Below, piece after piece: positions 15,806 to 24,918 of a stretch of 64,000 nt of DNA (its first letter is position 1; each line of letters begins with the position of its first letter). The DNA is taken from contig NZ_JAVRHN010000003.1 in the NCBI RefSeq assembly GCF_031846645.1, positions 248,001 through 312,000 of the forward strand. Reading direction: 5' to 3'. Source of the stretch: Autumnicola psychrophila (GTDB lineage Bacteria > Bacteroidota > Bacteroidia > Flavobacteriales > Flavobacteriaceae). The position numbers were made by a program, and so were the translations under genes. Below the pieces are notes generated by a model, which saw only the letters and a program-made list of their open reading frames with translations, was not told where the DNA came from and did not search any database.

Positions 15806-18256
15806 CTACAATTTCTTTGCATTTACCACCTTCTGCTTTGTAACTGCAATATCTATTACTTCGCTCATGTCTCGTACATAATGAAACTTAAGACCTTTTA
15901 AATAGTCTTCTTTGATTTCCTTTATATCACGCTCATTCTCCTCGCAAAGGATAATTTCCTTTACCCTCGCTCTTTTAGCTGCAAGGATTTTCTCTTTTAT
16001 TCCACCAACCGGCAAGACTTTACCTCGCAAGGTAATTTCTCCAGTCATCGCAATACTTTTCTTTACTTTCTTTTGAGTAAAAAGCGAAACAAGAGAGGTT
16101 AGCATGGTAATACCCGCACTTGGACCGTCTTTTGGAGTTGCTCCTTCCGGCACGTGAATATGTACATTATATTGATCGAAAATCGAAGGGATTATTCCCA
16201 GCTGTTCCGCATTGGCCTTGATATATTCCATAGCAATAGTGGCCGATTCCTTCATTACTTTCCCCAGATTTCCGGTAATATTTAGATTTCCTTTTCCTTT
16301 GGAAAGTATGGATTCTATAAACAGAATATCACCACCAACCTGCGTCCATGCTAATCCTGTAACAACACCCGCAACATCATTGTTTTCGTATTTGTCCCGC
16401 TGCATTTTTGGGCTTCCAAGTACTTCAATGATATCTTCATCGGTTACTTTTATATTGTACTCTTCTTCCATCGCAATACTCTTGGCCCCGTGACGCACCA
16501 TTTTTGCGATTTGCTTTTCCAGCCCACGTACTCCAGATTCCCTGGTGTAACCCTCAACAATAGATTCCAGTTGAGATTTGCCTATTTTAATGTGTTCTTT
16601 GGTCATCCCGTGCTCTTCCAACTGCTTAGGCAACAAATGCCTTCTGGCAATCTCCACCTTCTCCTCTATCGTATAACCGGTAACATTAATAATTTCCATA
16701 CGATCACGCAGGGCGGGTTGGATAGTTTGTAAGGTGTTACTTGTTGCAATAAACATCACCTTAGAAAGATCGTAACCCATCTCAAGAAAATTATCATGAA
16801 ATTCGCTGTTCTGTTCAGGGTCAAGCACTTCCAGTAATGCTGAAGAAGGGTCTCCTGCATTGCCTATACTTAATTTATCAATTTCGTCAAGAACAAAAAC
16901 AGGATTGCTGGTTCCGGCTTTCTTCAGACTCTGAATTATCCTACCCGGCATTGCTCCTATGTATGTTTTACGGTGTCCCCTTATTTCTGCTTCGTCACGC
17001 AAACCTCCCAGGGAAATTCGCACGTATTCGCGACCTAAAGCCTCGGCAACAGACTTACCAAGAGAAGTTTTACCTACTCCGGGAGGTCCGTAAAGGCAGA
17101 GAATTGGCGACTTCATATCATTACGCAATTTTAATACCGCGAGATATTCAATAATTCTGCGCTTTACATCGTCCAGTCCGTAATGATCACGGTCAAGAAT
17201 TTTCTTTGCCCTTTTAAGGTCAAATTTATCTTTACTGAATTCATTCCATGGCAAATCCAGGTATAAATCGAGGTAATTTCTTTGTATAGAATATTCTGCC
17301 ACCTGCGGATTCATACGCTGCATTTTGGAAAGCTCTTTTTCAAAATGCGTTTGCACGTCCTCATCCCATTTCTTCTTTTTGGCCCTGATGCGCATTTCTT
17401 CGATTTCATCTTCATGTGAAACTCCACCAAGTTCTTCCTGGATAGTTTTCATTTGCTGATGAAGAAAATATTCACGCTGTTGCTGGCTCATATCGCTCTG
17501 CACCTTCGACTGAATATCATTTTTAAGTTCCAGTTTCTGAAACTCCACATTCATATATCTTAGGGTAGAAAGAGCCCGTTCTTTTAAATCATTTGTCTCC
17601 AACAGCTTCTGCTTCTCCTCTACCGTAAGATTCATATTAGCAGAAACAAAATTGATTAGAAACGAGGAGCTCTCGATATTTTTAATAGCAAAAGAAGCTT
17701 CAGAAGGAATATTTGGACTTCCTTTTACAATCTGCAAAGCCAGTTCCTTTATTGATTCTGTAATAGCCGAAAATTCTTCGTTATCTACTGCAGGTCGTGC
17801 CTCCGGAACCTCCTGAATGTTTGCAGTTAGGTAAGGGTCTTCGCTTGTTATTTCAGAAATACTGAAACGCTTTTTACCCTGGATAATTACCGTTGTATTC
17901 CCATCCGGCATCTTAAGAACCCTAAGGATTCTTGCAACGACACCAATTTGGTTAATATCCTTTACTGAAGGATTTTCAACTTCTTCATCTTTCTGCGATA
18001 CTACCCCAATAATCTTGCTTCCATTGTTTGCTTCATTAATTAATTTAATAGAAGTGTCCCTTCCGGCTGTTATTGGAATTACAACCCCCGGAAATAACAC
18101 AGTATTCCGCAATGGTAGGATTGGCAAAGATTCGGGAAGATCTTCCCTGTTTATTTCTTCTTCATCTTCAGGAGTCATCAGCGGTATTAATTCTGCATCT
18201 TCATCAATACCCTGCAGTGACAAACTGTCAAGATTAGTAAATTTTGTGTTAGCCAT
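15806..18256 (-). CDS. lon: ATP-dependent Lon protease
   Basis: 816 aa, full length. An N-terminal substrate-binding LAN domain (PILPLRNTVLFPGVVIPI) is followed by coiled coil, an AAA+ module with Walker A GPPGVGKTSLG and Walker B PVFVLDEIDKL, and a C-terminal serine-lysine protease domain with nucleophile S713 (KDGPSAGITM) and the dyad Lys in GGIKEK. Lon degrades misfolded and short-lived regulatory proteins in the cytoplasm. A 20-bp palindrome lies 15 bp upstream of the start and half of it recurs 50 bp inside the gene, suggesting regulation at this site. Confidence 0.97.
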   Translation of the reverse strand: MANTKFTNLDSLSLQGIDEDAELIPLMTPEDEEEINREDLPESLPILPLRNTVLFPGVVIPITAGRDTSIKLINEANNGSKIIGVVSQKDEEVENPSVKDINQIGVVARILRVLKMPDGNTTVIIQGKKRFSISEITSEDPYLTANIQEVPEARPAVDNEEFSAITESIKELALQIVKGSPNIPSEASFAIKNIESSSFLINFVSANMNLTVEEKQKLLETNDLKERALSTLRYMNVEFQKLELKNDIQSKVQSDMSQQQREYFLHQQMKTIQEELGGVSHEDEIEEMRIRAKKKKWDEDVQTHFEKELSKMQRMNPQVAEYSIQRNYLDLYLDLPWNEFSKDKFDLKRAKKILDRDHYGLDDVKRRIIEYLAVLKLRNDMKSPILCLYGPPGVGKTSLGKSVAEALGREYVRISLGGLRDEAEIRGHRKTYIGAMPGRIIQSLKKAGTSNPVFVLDEIDKLSIGNAGDPSSALLEVLDPEQNSEFHDNFLEMGYDLSKVMFIATSNTLQTIQPALRDRMEIINVTGYTIEEKVEIARRHLLPKQLEEHGMTKEHIKIGKSQLESIVEGYTRESGVRGLEKQIAKMVRHGAKSIAMEEEYNIKVTDEDIIEVLGSPKMQRDKYENNDVAGVVTGLAWTQVGGDILFIESILSKGKGNLNITGNLGKVMKESATIAMEYIKANAEQLGIIPSIFDQYNVHIHVPEGATPKDGPSAGITMLTSLVSLFTQKKVKKSIAMTGEITLRGKVLPVGGIKEKILAAKRARVKEIILCEENERDIKEIKEDYLKGLKFHYVRDMSEVIDIAVTKQKVVNAKKL

Positions 18257-18290
18257 AATTTATTTTAGGTCAAACTGTCACTACAGTTTG
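18221..18290. promoter_or_regulatory. Candidate operator of lon (palindrome plus spaced repeat)
   Basis: The sequence caaactgtcactacagtttg at 18271-18290 is a perfect palindrome with 8-bp arms and a 4-bp centre, just upstream of the lon start codon at 18256. The 10-mer caaactgtca occurs again at 18221-18230 inside the gene, exactly 50 bp away, and there forms tgaca-aac-tgtca. The spacing is close to five helical turns. No regulator can be named. Confidence 0.4.
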
Positions 18291-18418
18291 TAATTTGTAT
18301 TAAGATTTAATCCTGCCCCAGACCCTTAATTACAAGGCGTTACCTAAGAGAGCTCAGATTCCTGAACACTAATTCAATTCCTGTGCCATGCTTTTCTTCA
18401 AAATAATTTTATCGAAAC

Positions 18419-18446
18419 TGTAACAAAATGGAAACGGCGCTATCTT
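18419..18446 (+). promoter_or_regulatory. Possible ECF-type promoter of the sigma operon
   Basis: tgtaac (18419-18424) is followed after 15 nt by ctatctt (18440-18446), 23 bp before the TTG start of the sigma gene. It does not match the housekeeping TTG/TAnnTTTG pattern well, and resembles the tgtaac plus pyrimidine-rich -10 layout expected for an autoregulated ECF promoter. This is inference from position and composition. Confidence 0.35.
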
Positions 18447-18469
18447 TATAAGTAGATAACAAGAGTTTT

Positions 18470-19033
18470 TTGACACCAACCATCACACATATTAATGATC
18501 TTGTTGCCGCTTGCCGTAAAGGTGATCAACGAGCACAAATGGAAATTTACAATCGCTTTTATAAGGCGATGTATAATACAGCTTTGCGCATTGTAAAACA
18601 TTCTGCCGAAGCGGAAGATATTATGCAGGAGGCGTTTCTGAATGCTTTTACCAAAATTGAAAGCTTTAATGGTGAATCCACTTTTGGAGCCTGGCTAAAG
18701 AGGATTGTGGTAAACAAGTGCATAAGTGTCTATAACAAGAAAATAAAATATGAAGAAGTAAGCTATAATGATGAATTAAAAAATGAAATAGATGATTCCG
18801 AAGGTTATATAATTAATGAAGAAAAGACCAGTGAAAAAGTGGAGGTGCTTCTGACTAAATTAAATTCATTAAAAGAAAACTACAGGATGTGTTTAACGCT
18901 GCATCTAATTGAAGGCTACGATTATGACGAAATTTGTGAAATTATGGAAATCAGTTATGCCAACTGCAGAACCACAATTTTCAGAGCAAAAGAAAGTCTT
19001 CGCAAAAAACTATTGAACCATGAAGAAAGATAA
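18470..19033 (+). CDS. ECF-family RNA polymerase sigma factor
   Basis: 187 aa starting at TTG (18470). Region 2 is clear (QMEIYNRFYKAMYNTALRI, then SAEAEDIMQEAFLNAF) and so is region 4 (YRMCLTLHLIEGYDYDEICE and a helix-turn-helix with NCRTTIFRAKESLRKKL). It directs RNA polymerase to a small envelope-related regulon. Its stop overlaps the next gene by 14 bp, and that gene encodes a one-helix membrane protein, the usual anti-sigma arrangement. The operon ends in two surface proteins, so an envelope-stress role is likely. Confidence 0.92.
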   Translation: MTPTITHINDLVAACRKGDQRAQMEIYNRFYKAMYNTALRIVKHSAEAEDIMQEAFLNAFTKIESFNGESTFGAWLKRIVVNKCISVYNKKIKYEEVSYNDELKNEIDDSEGYIINEEKTSEKVEVLLTKLNSLKENYRMCLTLHLIEGYDYDEICEIMEISYANCRTTIFRAKESLRKKLLNHEER

Positions 19034-19580
19034 TATAGAAGAGCTATTCAGGGATGTGGATTTCGACACTTCAGAACCTCATGACGGGCACAGAGAACGA
19101 TTTTTAGAAAAACTAAAGGATGAAAATTTTTCAGCAAAAAAGAAGCCCCGTGTAAGAAGTTTATGGGCAACTTTTCTTGGAATTGCTGCCGGTCTTGCAC
19201 TGCTGGTCTTTTTAGGCGGAACGTATTTTAATTACCAAGCGCTGGGCAGTTCGTTGGATCTGGCGAGCGTTTCTCCGGAAATGAAGCAAACCCAGGAGTT
19301 TTATACTTCTTTAATTGAAAATGAATTAAAAGAAATACAGGAAGAAAAATCTCCAGAAACTGAAGCCATAGTAAAAGACGCGCTGGCCCAAATGGCAAAA
19401 TTGGATACCGAGTATGAAGAACTTAAAAGGGATCTTTTAAAAAGTGGTAAGGATAAACGAGTGATTCACGCCATGATCAACAACTTCCAGCAACGCATTG
19501 ATTTACTGAACACAGTTTTAACCCAAATTGAAGAAATTAAACTATTAAAAAACAACAGTCATGAAAACTACATTATATAA
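19020..19580 (+). CDS. Probable anti-sigma factor, single-pass membrane protein
   Basis: 186 aa. The N-terminal cytoplasmic part (about residues 1-48, with DTSEPHDGHRERFLEKL) is followed by one membrane helix (about residues 49-70, LWATFLGIAAGLALLVFLGG) and a periplasmic helical part rich in Glu and Lys. The EPHDGHRERFLEKL signature recurs in Bacteroidota proteins placed after ECF sigma genes. I infer it holds the sigma factor at the membrane; no zinc-binding anti-sigma motif is seen. It overlaps the sigma gene by 14 bp and the next gene by 20 bp, so expression is tightly coupled. Confidence 0.75.
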   Translation: MKKDNIEELFRDVDFDTSEPHDGHRERFLEKLKDENFSAKKKPRVRSLWATFLGIAAGLALLVFLGGTYFNYQALGSSLDLASVSPEMKQTQEFYTSLIENELKEIQEEKSPETEAIVKDALAQMAKLDTEYEELKRDLLKSGKDKRVIHAMINNFQQRIDLLNTVLTQIEEIKLLKNNSHENYII

Positions 19581-20649
19581 ACTACTGCTATTGCTCCTTC
19601 TTTCGCCGTTCTTGAGCTTTTGCAACAATGACTTTAACGGGAAACATACCAAAACCAAGAAAATCTCCAAAGAGTTTAAAGTCTCCGCGACTTCAGATCT
19701 TATCGTAAATAACAGCTATGGAAATATTGACATTTCTACCTGGAATGAGAATCGGGTGGTAATAGAAGTCTTCATTAAAATTAACGGAAATGATGAAGAA
19801 GCGGTGCAGAGAAAACTGGATGATATTAATATTGAATTTAATCAGAATTCTTCAGGAGTAATTGCAAAAACTCACTTTTCCAGGGAAGACAAATCCTGGT
19901 GGGAGCAGCTTTTTAGCGGTAGTAGTAACGTAAATATGGAAGTGAATTATGTAATAAAAGCTCCAGAAAGAAATAATGTGGACCTGAACAACGACTACGG
20001 CGGAATTTATATTGACCGGCTGTTGGGAAATTCAAAGATATCCTGTGATTACGGTAAGATCGATATTGGTGAATTAAGGAGCAGCTCCAATTATCTCAGT
20101 TTTGATTACACCCGGAACAGCCATATCGGCTACGTTAAGAATGCAGAGATTAACGCAGATTATTCAGATTTCACCATCGAAGAGGCTGAAAAACTTGATA
20201 TAAATGCAGACTATACGAACTCAAAAATCCTAAAGGTTGAAGACGCAGCTTTCAATTGCGATTATGGAAGTATTACTATAGAAAAAGTAAGAAGGCTTGC
20301 CGGAAACGGAGATTATCTGAGTACGAAAATCGGCAGGGTGTTTACCTCGTTGGTCCTCGATCTTGACTACGGCTCTGCCTCTATAGAAAAACTTGTAAAA
20401 GGTATGAAACAAGTAAAAATTGATACAGATTATACCGGAGTAAAAATTGGCTATGATGCTGCACAGGCTTTTGATTTTAATATCAAAACTTCTTACGGCG
20501 GTGTAAAAGGTATAAACGATTTTGAAGTGAATAAAAGAAATGAATCCGGTACAAGTAAAAGTTATGAAGGCTATCACCTCTCCAATAACAGCGGAAGTAC
20601 AATAAATATTTCTACCAGTTACGGCAGTGTTTCATTTAACAGACAATAA
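19561..20649 (+). CDS. DUF4097-type repeat lipoprotein (beta-solenoid-like)
   Basis: 362 aa. A lipoprotein signal peptide ends at LSFC (Cys21). The rest is built of about twelve short repeats centred on D/S-Y-G followed by a beta strand, for example NSYGNIDIST, NDYGGIYIDR, CDYGKIDIGE, NADYSDFTIEE, NCDYGSITIEK, DLDYGSASIEK and TSYGSVSFN. This periodicity fits a right-handed beta-solenoid, as in DUF4097/GIN proteins. It is probably anchored to the outer membrane or periplasmic face. It overlaps the anti-sigma gene by 20 bp. Ligand and role are unknown. Confidence 0.8.
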   Translation: MKTTLYKLLLLLLLSPFLSFCNNDFNGKHTKTKKISKEFKVSATSDLIVNNSYGNIDISTWNENRVVIEVFIKINGNDEEAVQRKLDDINIEFNQNSSGVIAKTHFSREDKSWWEQLFSGSSNVNMEVNYVIKAPERNNVDLNNDYGGIYIDRLLGNSKISCDYGKIDIGELRSSSNYLSFDYTRNSHIGYVKNAEINADYSDFTIEEAEKLDINADYTNSKILKVEDAAFNCDYGSITIEKVRRLAGNGDYLSTKIGRVFTSLVLDLDYGSASIEKLVKGMKQVKIDTDYTGVKIGYDAAQAFDFNIKTSYGGVKGINDFEVNKRNESGTSKSYEGYHLSNNSGSTINISTSYGSVSFNRQ

Positions 20650-20675
20650 CTAATCATCAATCAAATTATTAAACC

Positions 20676-21407
20676 ATGAAAATAGCAATTCTCGTATTAA
20701 TAGCACTAACCTTAAGTTTCACTTCTGCAAATGCACAGTGGTGGGGAAATGATAAAATTAAGGGAAACGGAAAAGTAGTAACAGATAATCGCTCCACACC
20801 AGATTATGATGAAGTACAGCTGGTAGGATTTATGAACGTAGAACTTGTAGCAGGAACAGAAGGAAGGTTAAAAGTAGAAGCCGAAAGTAATCTTCAGGAA
20901 TATATTATAACCGAAGTATCTGGCGGAATACTTAAGATTTCAGTAGAAAAAGGAGTGCAGATAGATCCTTCTCGTGGCAATGAGATAAAAATCACCGTTC
21001 CTTTTGAAGATCTTGAAGGCGTTTCGTTAACAGGTTCCGGAGATATCTGGACTCGCGACAAAATAAAGGCTTCTAACTTTAGCTCCAGTGTAACCGGTTC
21101 GGGGGATATGAACCTGGATCTGAATGTAGAAAACCTGGAGGGAGCAATTACAGGCTCCGGAGACGTGAATTTTAAAGGAACTGCAAATACTTTTAAATGT
21201 AAAGTGACAGGATCGGGAGATTTTGAAGCTTATGATCTTAAAGCACGATTTGTGGAAGCCACTGTCTCCGGTTCTGGGGATGTTATGGTAAATGTTTCAG
21301 AAAAGTTAACTGCAAGAGTATCCGGCTCCGGGGATATCTCATATAAAGGAAATCCTGAAAAAGAAGATTTTAAAACTTCGGGATCAGGAAGCGTTTCTTC
21401 CTATTAA
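20676..21407 (+). CDS. GIN-domain (DUF2807) putative adhesin-like exported protein
   Basis: 243 aa. An N-terminal signal peptide ends at SANAQ. The body is a head-GIN domain with seven copies of a GSGD-type turn: LTGSGDIWT, VTGSGDMNL, ITGSGDVNF, VTGSGDFEA, VSGSGDVMV, VSGSGDISY and a final TSGSGSVSS. Each turn is followed by a beta strand, so the fold is a short parallel beta-helix. The family is often labelled auto-transporter adhesin, without proof of adhesion. It is the last gene of the ECF operon; a terminator follows at 21430. Confidence 0.85.
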   Translation: MKIAILVLIALTLSFTSANAQWWGNDKIKGNGKVVTDNRSTPDYDEVQLVGFMNVELVAGTEGRLKVEAESNLQEYIITEVSGGILKISVEKGVQIDPSRGNEIKITVPFEDLEGVSLTGSGDIWTRDKIKASNFSSSVTGSGDMNLDLNVENLEGAITGSGDVNFKGTANTFKCKVTGSGDFEAYDLKARFVEATVSGSGDVMVNVSEKLTARVSGSGDISYKGNPEKEDFKTSGSGSVSSY

Positions 21408-21427
21408 GGTCGAAAATTGGCAAATTT
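21408..21427 (-). repeat. Dispersed motif (AAAATGGCAATTTTCGACC family)
   Basis: Directly after the taa stop codon of the preceding gene, ggtcgaaaattggcaaattt is the reverse complement of the motif seen about thirteen times in the window. See the finding on this family. Confidence 0.6.
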
Positions 21428-21429
21428 CA

Positions 21430-21456
21430 AGCCTCGCTTTAATTGGCGGGGCTTTC
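21430..21456 (+). terminator. Terminator of the ECF operon
   Basis: agcctcgc pairs with gcggggct (one G-U pair) around tttaattg and is followed by a short T-run, about 25 bp after the operon's last stop codon. Confidence 0.65.
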
Positions 21457-21595
21457 TGATTTAAAATGAAATCTTCCACTTTTCTGGATCTTATCGGCTT
21501 TACACCATCGTAAGCGGAGGGAAATGAAGGGCGACAACCTCCCGTTTGAAGTTCAAATAAAATTCAAGCAAATTTGGCTTTCATTTCCTGGTTGA

Positions 21596-22930
21596 TCAAA
21601 GGTTTTTCTCTCCTCTGCTTTTCTGCGGAACACGAAGTAAGAGAAAAACCCCTGCTATAAAGAACACCACTAGAAAAAGTATGGAATTTCGTACACTTCC
21701 GGTGATTTGAGCAACTATTCCGTATAAAAACATGCCTATTACTATTCCTATTTTTTCAGAAACATCATAAAAGCTGAAATAACTTGCCGTATCAATCGCA
21801 TTTTCCGGTAGCATCTTAGAATACGTAGACCTGGAAAGAGCCTGGATTCCGCCCATTACCAGCCCCACCGAACCAGCAGCGAAATAAAACTGAAGAGGTG
21901 TCACAATGTAATACGCATAACCGCAAATGGCTATCCAGATAAGATTAATATAGATAAGGGTCTTGATATTACCAATTTTTAATGCCAGTCTGGAAGTAAG
22001 CATTGCCCCTGCCACTGCTACAAGCTGAATAAGAAGAATACTAACAATTAAGCCTGTGGTCGCATCCTGCTCACCCCAATCCAGTTCTTCAATCCCAAAA
22101 TAAGTGGCAATAAGCATGATGGTTTGCACCGCCATGCTGTAGACAAAAAACGCAATTAAGTAGCGGTATAACTGAACATCCACCTTAAGCGAAATCCAAA
22201 TTTTTCTGAGTTCCCGAAATCCGTTAAAAAGAATATTCCGCGTTAATCGTGCCTTTCTGTTACCTTTTGGCAGATAGCGATAAGTATATTGGCTAAAACC
22301 TATCCACCATATTCCGGTTAATACAAAAGATAATCGAATGGGTAAGCCTTCATCTTCAAACCCAAACCAGTCGTATTTCAGGATCATAACCAGGCACAAT
22401 ATGAGCAAAATAACACTGCCAATATATCCCATGGAAAAGCCTTTGGCACTTGCTTTGTCCTGCTGCCTTGGAAAAGCAATGTCCGGGAGGTAAGAATTGT
22501 AAAAAACAAGGCTGGACCAAAATCCGACAAGCGCAAGAAAGTAACACAATAGTCCAAACCATAGAAATTCCAGCTGAAACCAAAATAACCCTATACAGGA
22601 AACTGCGCCCAGATAACAGAAGAATTTCAGAAAGTTCTTCTTATTTCCAACATAATCTGCAATTCCCGATAAAAACGGACTCAATATCGAAACCACCAAA
22701 AAAGCTGCTGCCGTTATATAGCTTATAAGGCTGTCGTTATTAAAATTAATTCCGTGGAAAGGAACAGTATCATCAATAATTTTTCCTTCCGAATTCTTGA
22801 CGATCGTAAGCGCTCCATAAAATATTGGGAAAATTGCCGAAGATATAACAAGTGGATAAACGGAGTTTGCCCAATCATAAAAAGCCCATGCATTAATGAG
22901 CTTTTTATTTCCCTTTGGAAGTTGTTTCAT
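21596..22930 (-). CDS. MFS transporter, UMF1/Atg22-like
   Basis: 444 aa from the ATG at 22930. The start MKQLPKGNKKLINAWAFYDW is the family N-terminus; a frame extending 17 codons upstream runs through the preceding terminator and is rejected. About twelve membrane helices are present, and AWAFYDWANSVYPLVISSAI is the signature of the UMF1 (Atg22-like) branch of the major facilitator superfamily. Yeast Atg22 exports amino acids from the vacuole; bacterial members have no confirmed substrate. SRLALKIGNIK and ALSRSTYSKMLPE match the family's cytoplasmic loops. Confidence 0.88.
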   Translation of the reverse strand: MKQLPKGNKKLINAWAFYDWANSVYPLVISSAIFPIFYGALTIVKNSEGKIIDDTVPFHGINFNNDSLISYITAAAFLVVSILSPFLSGIADYVGNKKNFLKFFCYLGAVSCIGLFWFQLEFLWFGLLCYFLALVGFWSSLVFYNSYLPDIAFPRQQDKASAKGFSMGYIGSVILLILCLVMILKYDWFGFEDEGLPIRLSFVLTGIWWIGFSQYTYRYLPKGNRKARLTRNILFNGFRELRKIWISLKVDVQLYRYLIAFFVYSMAVQTIMLIATYFGIEELDWGEQDATTGLIVSILLIQLVAVAGAMLTSRLALKIGNIKTLIYINLIWIAICGYAYYIVTPLQFYFAAGSVGLVMGGIQALSRSTYSKMLPENAIDTASYFSFYDVSEKIGIVIGMFLYGIVAQITGSVRNSILFLVVFFIAGVFLLLRVPQKSRGEKNL

Positions 22931-22942
22931 GATGCTAAAAAT

Positions 22943-22974
22943 AAAAAAAAGCTGCCGTAAAAGGCAGCTTTTCA
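22943..22974 (-). terminator. Terminator of the M48 protease gene
   Basis: On the minus strand aaaagctgcc and ggcagctttt form a 10-bp stem with a 6-nt loop, followed by a T-run of eight. It lies 32 bp after the M48 stop codon and directly upstream of the transporter start. Confidence 0.88.
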
Positions 22975-23005
22975 ATATCAATTCTCTATTAATTTTTATT
23001 TGGTA

Positions 23006-23830
23006 TTATCTAAAACTGGTCACACCATATTTTCTGGCTTCTGCTTTAGCTTCCGGTGCCCATTCAGTAAGATTATTTATTCTCGTTTGATTAGACGGGT
23101 GGGTACTTAAAAATTCCGGTGGTGCCTGTCCATCACTTTGTGCAGCCATTCTTCTCCACAACTCGGCAGCTTCATCAGGATTATATCCTGCAATTGCCAT
23201 TAGAGTTAAACCAATCCTGTCTGCTTCGGCCTCATGACTTCTGCTAAAAGGAAGCATTCCTCCTACCTGGCTACCGATACCGTAAGCCTGAGCTATAATT
23301 TGTTGCGTGGCCTGACTCTGTCCACCTGCAGCAACTCCCACTACAGCTCCACCCACTTGCTGAAGTTGGGCTGCACTCATTCTCTGCGCTCCATGGTCTG
23401 CAAGGGCATGTGCAATTTCATGCGCCATAACTGTCGCAAGACCGGTTCGCGTTTCTGCTACATCAAGTATTCCGGTATATATTACTACTTTTCCTCCGGG
23501 CATAGCAAATGCGTTTACCTGGTCATCTTTCACCAATTGAATTTCCCATTCAAACCCCTGCATAAAGCCCTGATAGCCGTTAGCATTCAAGTATCTTTCT
23601 GCTGCTGTAATAATTTCCTGCCCTACTTGCTTAACCATTCTGGACTCCTCTGTTCCTGTAACAACATTAGCTTCAGAAAGAAACTGATTGTATTGTTCAA
23701 AGGATGCCGGGAATAGTTGCTCGTTGGACACGAAGTTCAAATTTTTCTCTCCTGTAAAAGGATTGGTCTTACAAGCCACTACCATCAGCAGCATTGCACT
23801 AGTTATTATTAATGTTTTTTTAAGACTCAT
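23006..23830 (-). CDS. M48-family zinc metalloprotease lipoprotein
   Basis: 274 aa. A lipoprotein signal peptide ends at MVVAC (Cys20), so the mature protein is lipid-anchored in the periplasm. The zinc motif HEIAHALADH lies mid-protein, with the third ligand Glu in RSHEAEADRIGL. The architecture is that of LoiP/YcaL-type and BepA-type M48 peptidases, which act in outer-membrane quality control. STHPSNQTRINNL near the C-terminus is a conserved family feature. It is flanked by its own terminator. Confidence 0.92.
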   Translation of the reverse strand: MSLKKTLIITSAMLLMVVACKTNPFTGEKNLNFVSNEQLFPASFEQYNQFLSEANVVTGTEESRMVKQVGQEIITAAERYLNANGYQGFMQGFEWEIQLVKDDQVNAFAMPGGKVVIYTGILDVAETRTGLATVMAHEIAHALADHGAQRMSAAQLQQVGGAVVGVAAGGQSQATQQIIAQAYGIGSQVGGMLPFSRSHEAEADRIGLTLMAIAGYNPDEAAELWRRMAAQSDGQAPPEFLSTHPSNQTRINNLTEWAPEAKAEARKYGVTSFR

Positions 23831-24013
23831 ATTATTTTGATTTATGGATTAAAATTACAAAAGCACCTGTTCTTCCTGAAGTGTTTAAGTAGGATTTAAC
23901 AAATTGAGTAAACCAATTATAGTACCACATTTTTCGGCTACAGGAGAAACACATCAAATCTGGGAATCAGCAGAAGTAAATATTAGCTAACTTGCAGGTC
24001 AATTTTTGCTAGC

Positions 24014-24892
24014 ATGACGAAGAAAAACAAAGAAAACAAAGAGAATATTCCTGTACAGCGGCTGTTAATCCCAGGTTACATCCTTCAATTTAATAAAATT
24101 CTCACAAAGCTTTCCCCTCACCTTGCCAGTAGATTTGCTGCAAAACTTTTCCTTACCCCCTTCCGATATAAACTTCCAGAAAGAGAAAAGAAAATGGACG
24201 ACGAATCTATTCAAAAACGAATAAAACTTCCCATAGCCGACAGGGAGATTGTTACTTATGAATATGGGAAGTCCTCCAGGAAAATTTTGCTCGTGCATGG
24301 CTGGAGTGGACGGGGAACTCAGTTAAGTAAAATTGCTGAAGCGTTACTCGAACAAGGCTATAGTACAATAAGCTTTGATGCCCCGGCACATGGAAAAGCA
24401 CCAGGTAAAATAAGCATGATGCCCTTTTTTATAGAAGCTATTCACTATCTGAACAAAATCCACGGTCCTTTTGAAGCCATTATTGGACACTCTCTTGGTG
24501 GAATGTCTTCCTTAAAGGCAGTAAGTGACGGAGTTTCCACCAAAAAAATTGTTCTTCTTGGGACAGCAAACAGCATTACTCATATTACTAAAGAATTTGC
24601 CCGGAACATGAAGATGAACGACAAGGTTGCCGGCAAAATGAAAGCCTATCTGGACCTCAAATTAAGACAGGATATGGACAATTATTCTGGGGCTGTTTCT
24701 GCTAAAGGTATAGAAACTTCAACCTTAATTATACACGATGAGAATGACGTAGATGTAGCTGTGAGTTCTGCTTATGAAATAGATAAAGTTTTGAAAAATA
24801 GCGAACTCATAATTACAGAAGGACTCGGTCACCGGCGCATATTAGGTGATCCCGTGGTAATTAACAAAATAGCAACATTCATCGCGGTATGA
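24014..24892 (+). CDS. Alpha/beta hydrolase
   Basis: 292 aa. The alpha/beta hydrolase core has the oxyanion segment LLVHGWSGRGTQ, the nucleophile elbow GHSLGGMSS, the acid in IIHDENDVDV and the base His in GLGHRRIL. It probably hydrolyses an ester or similar bond in the cytoplasm; no signal peptide is seen and the substrate is unknown. The N-terminal 60 residues (FNKILTKLSPHLASRFAAKLF) are typical of a Bacteroidota subfamily. msrB follows 26 bp later, with a possible promoter box in the gap. Confidence 0.88.
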   Translation: MTKKNKENKENIPVQRLLIPGYILQFNKILTKLSPHLASRFAAKLFLTPFRYKLPEREKKMDDESIQKRIKLPIADREIVTYEYGKSSRKILLVHGWSGRGTQLSKIAEALLEQGYSTISFDAPAHGKAPGKISMMPFFIEAIHYLNKIHGPFEAIIGHSLGGMSSLKAVSDGVSTKKIVLLGTANSITHITKEFARNMKMNDKVAGKMKAYLDLKLRQDMDNYSGAVSAKGIETSTLIIHDENDVDVAVSSAYEIDKVLKNSELIITEGLGHRRILGDPVVINKIATFIAV

Positions 24893-24898
24893 TCTTTG

Positions 24899-24906
24899 TA
24901 CTTTTG
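24899..24906 (+). promoter_or_regulatory. Possible -7 box before the msrB pair
   Basis: TACTTTTG matches TAnnTTTG and lies 12 bp upstream of the start codon at 24919. No convincing TTG -33 element is visible at the right distance. Confidence 0.35.
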
Positions 24907-24918
24907 AATTAAAAAAGT

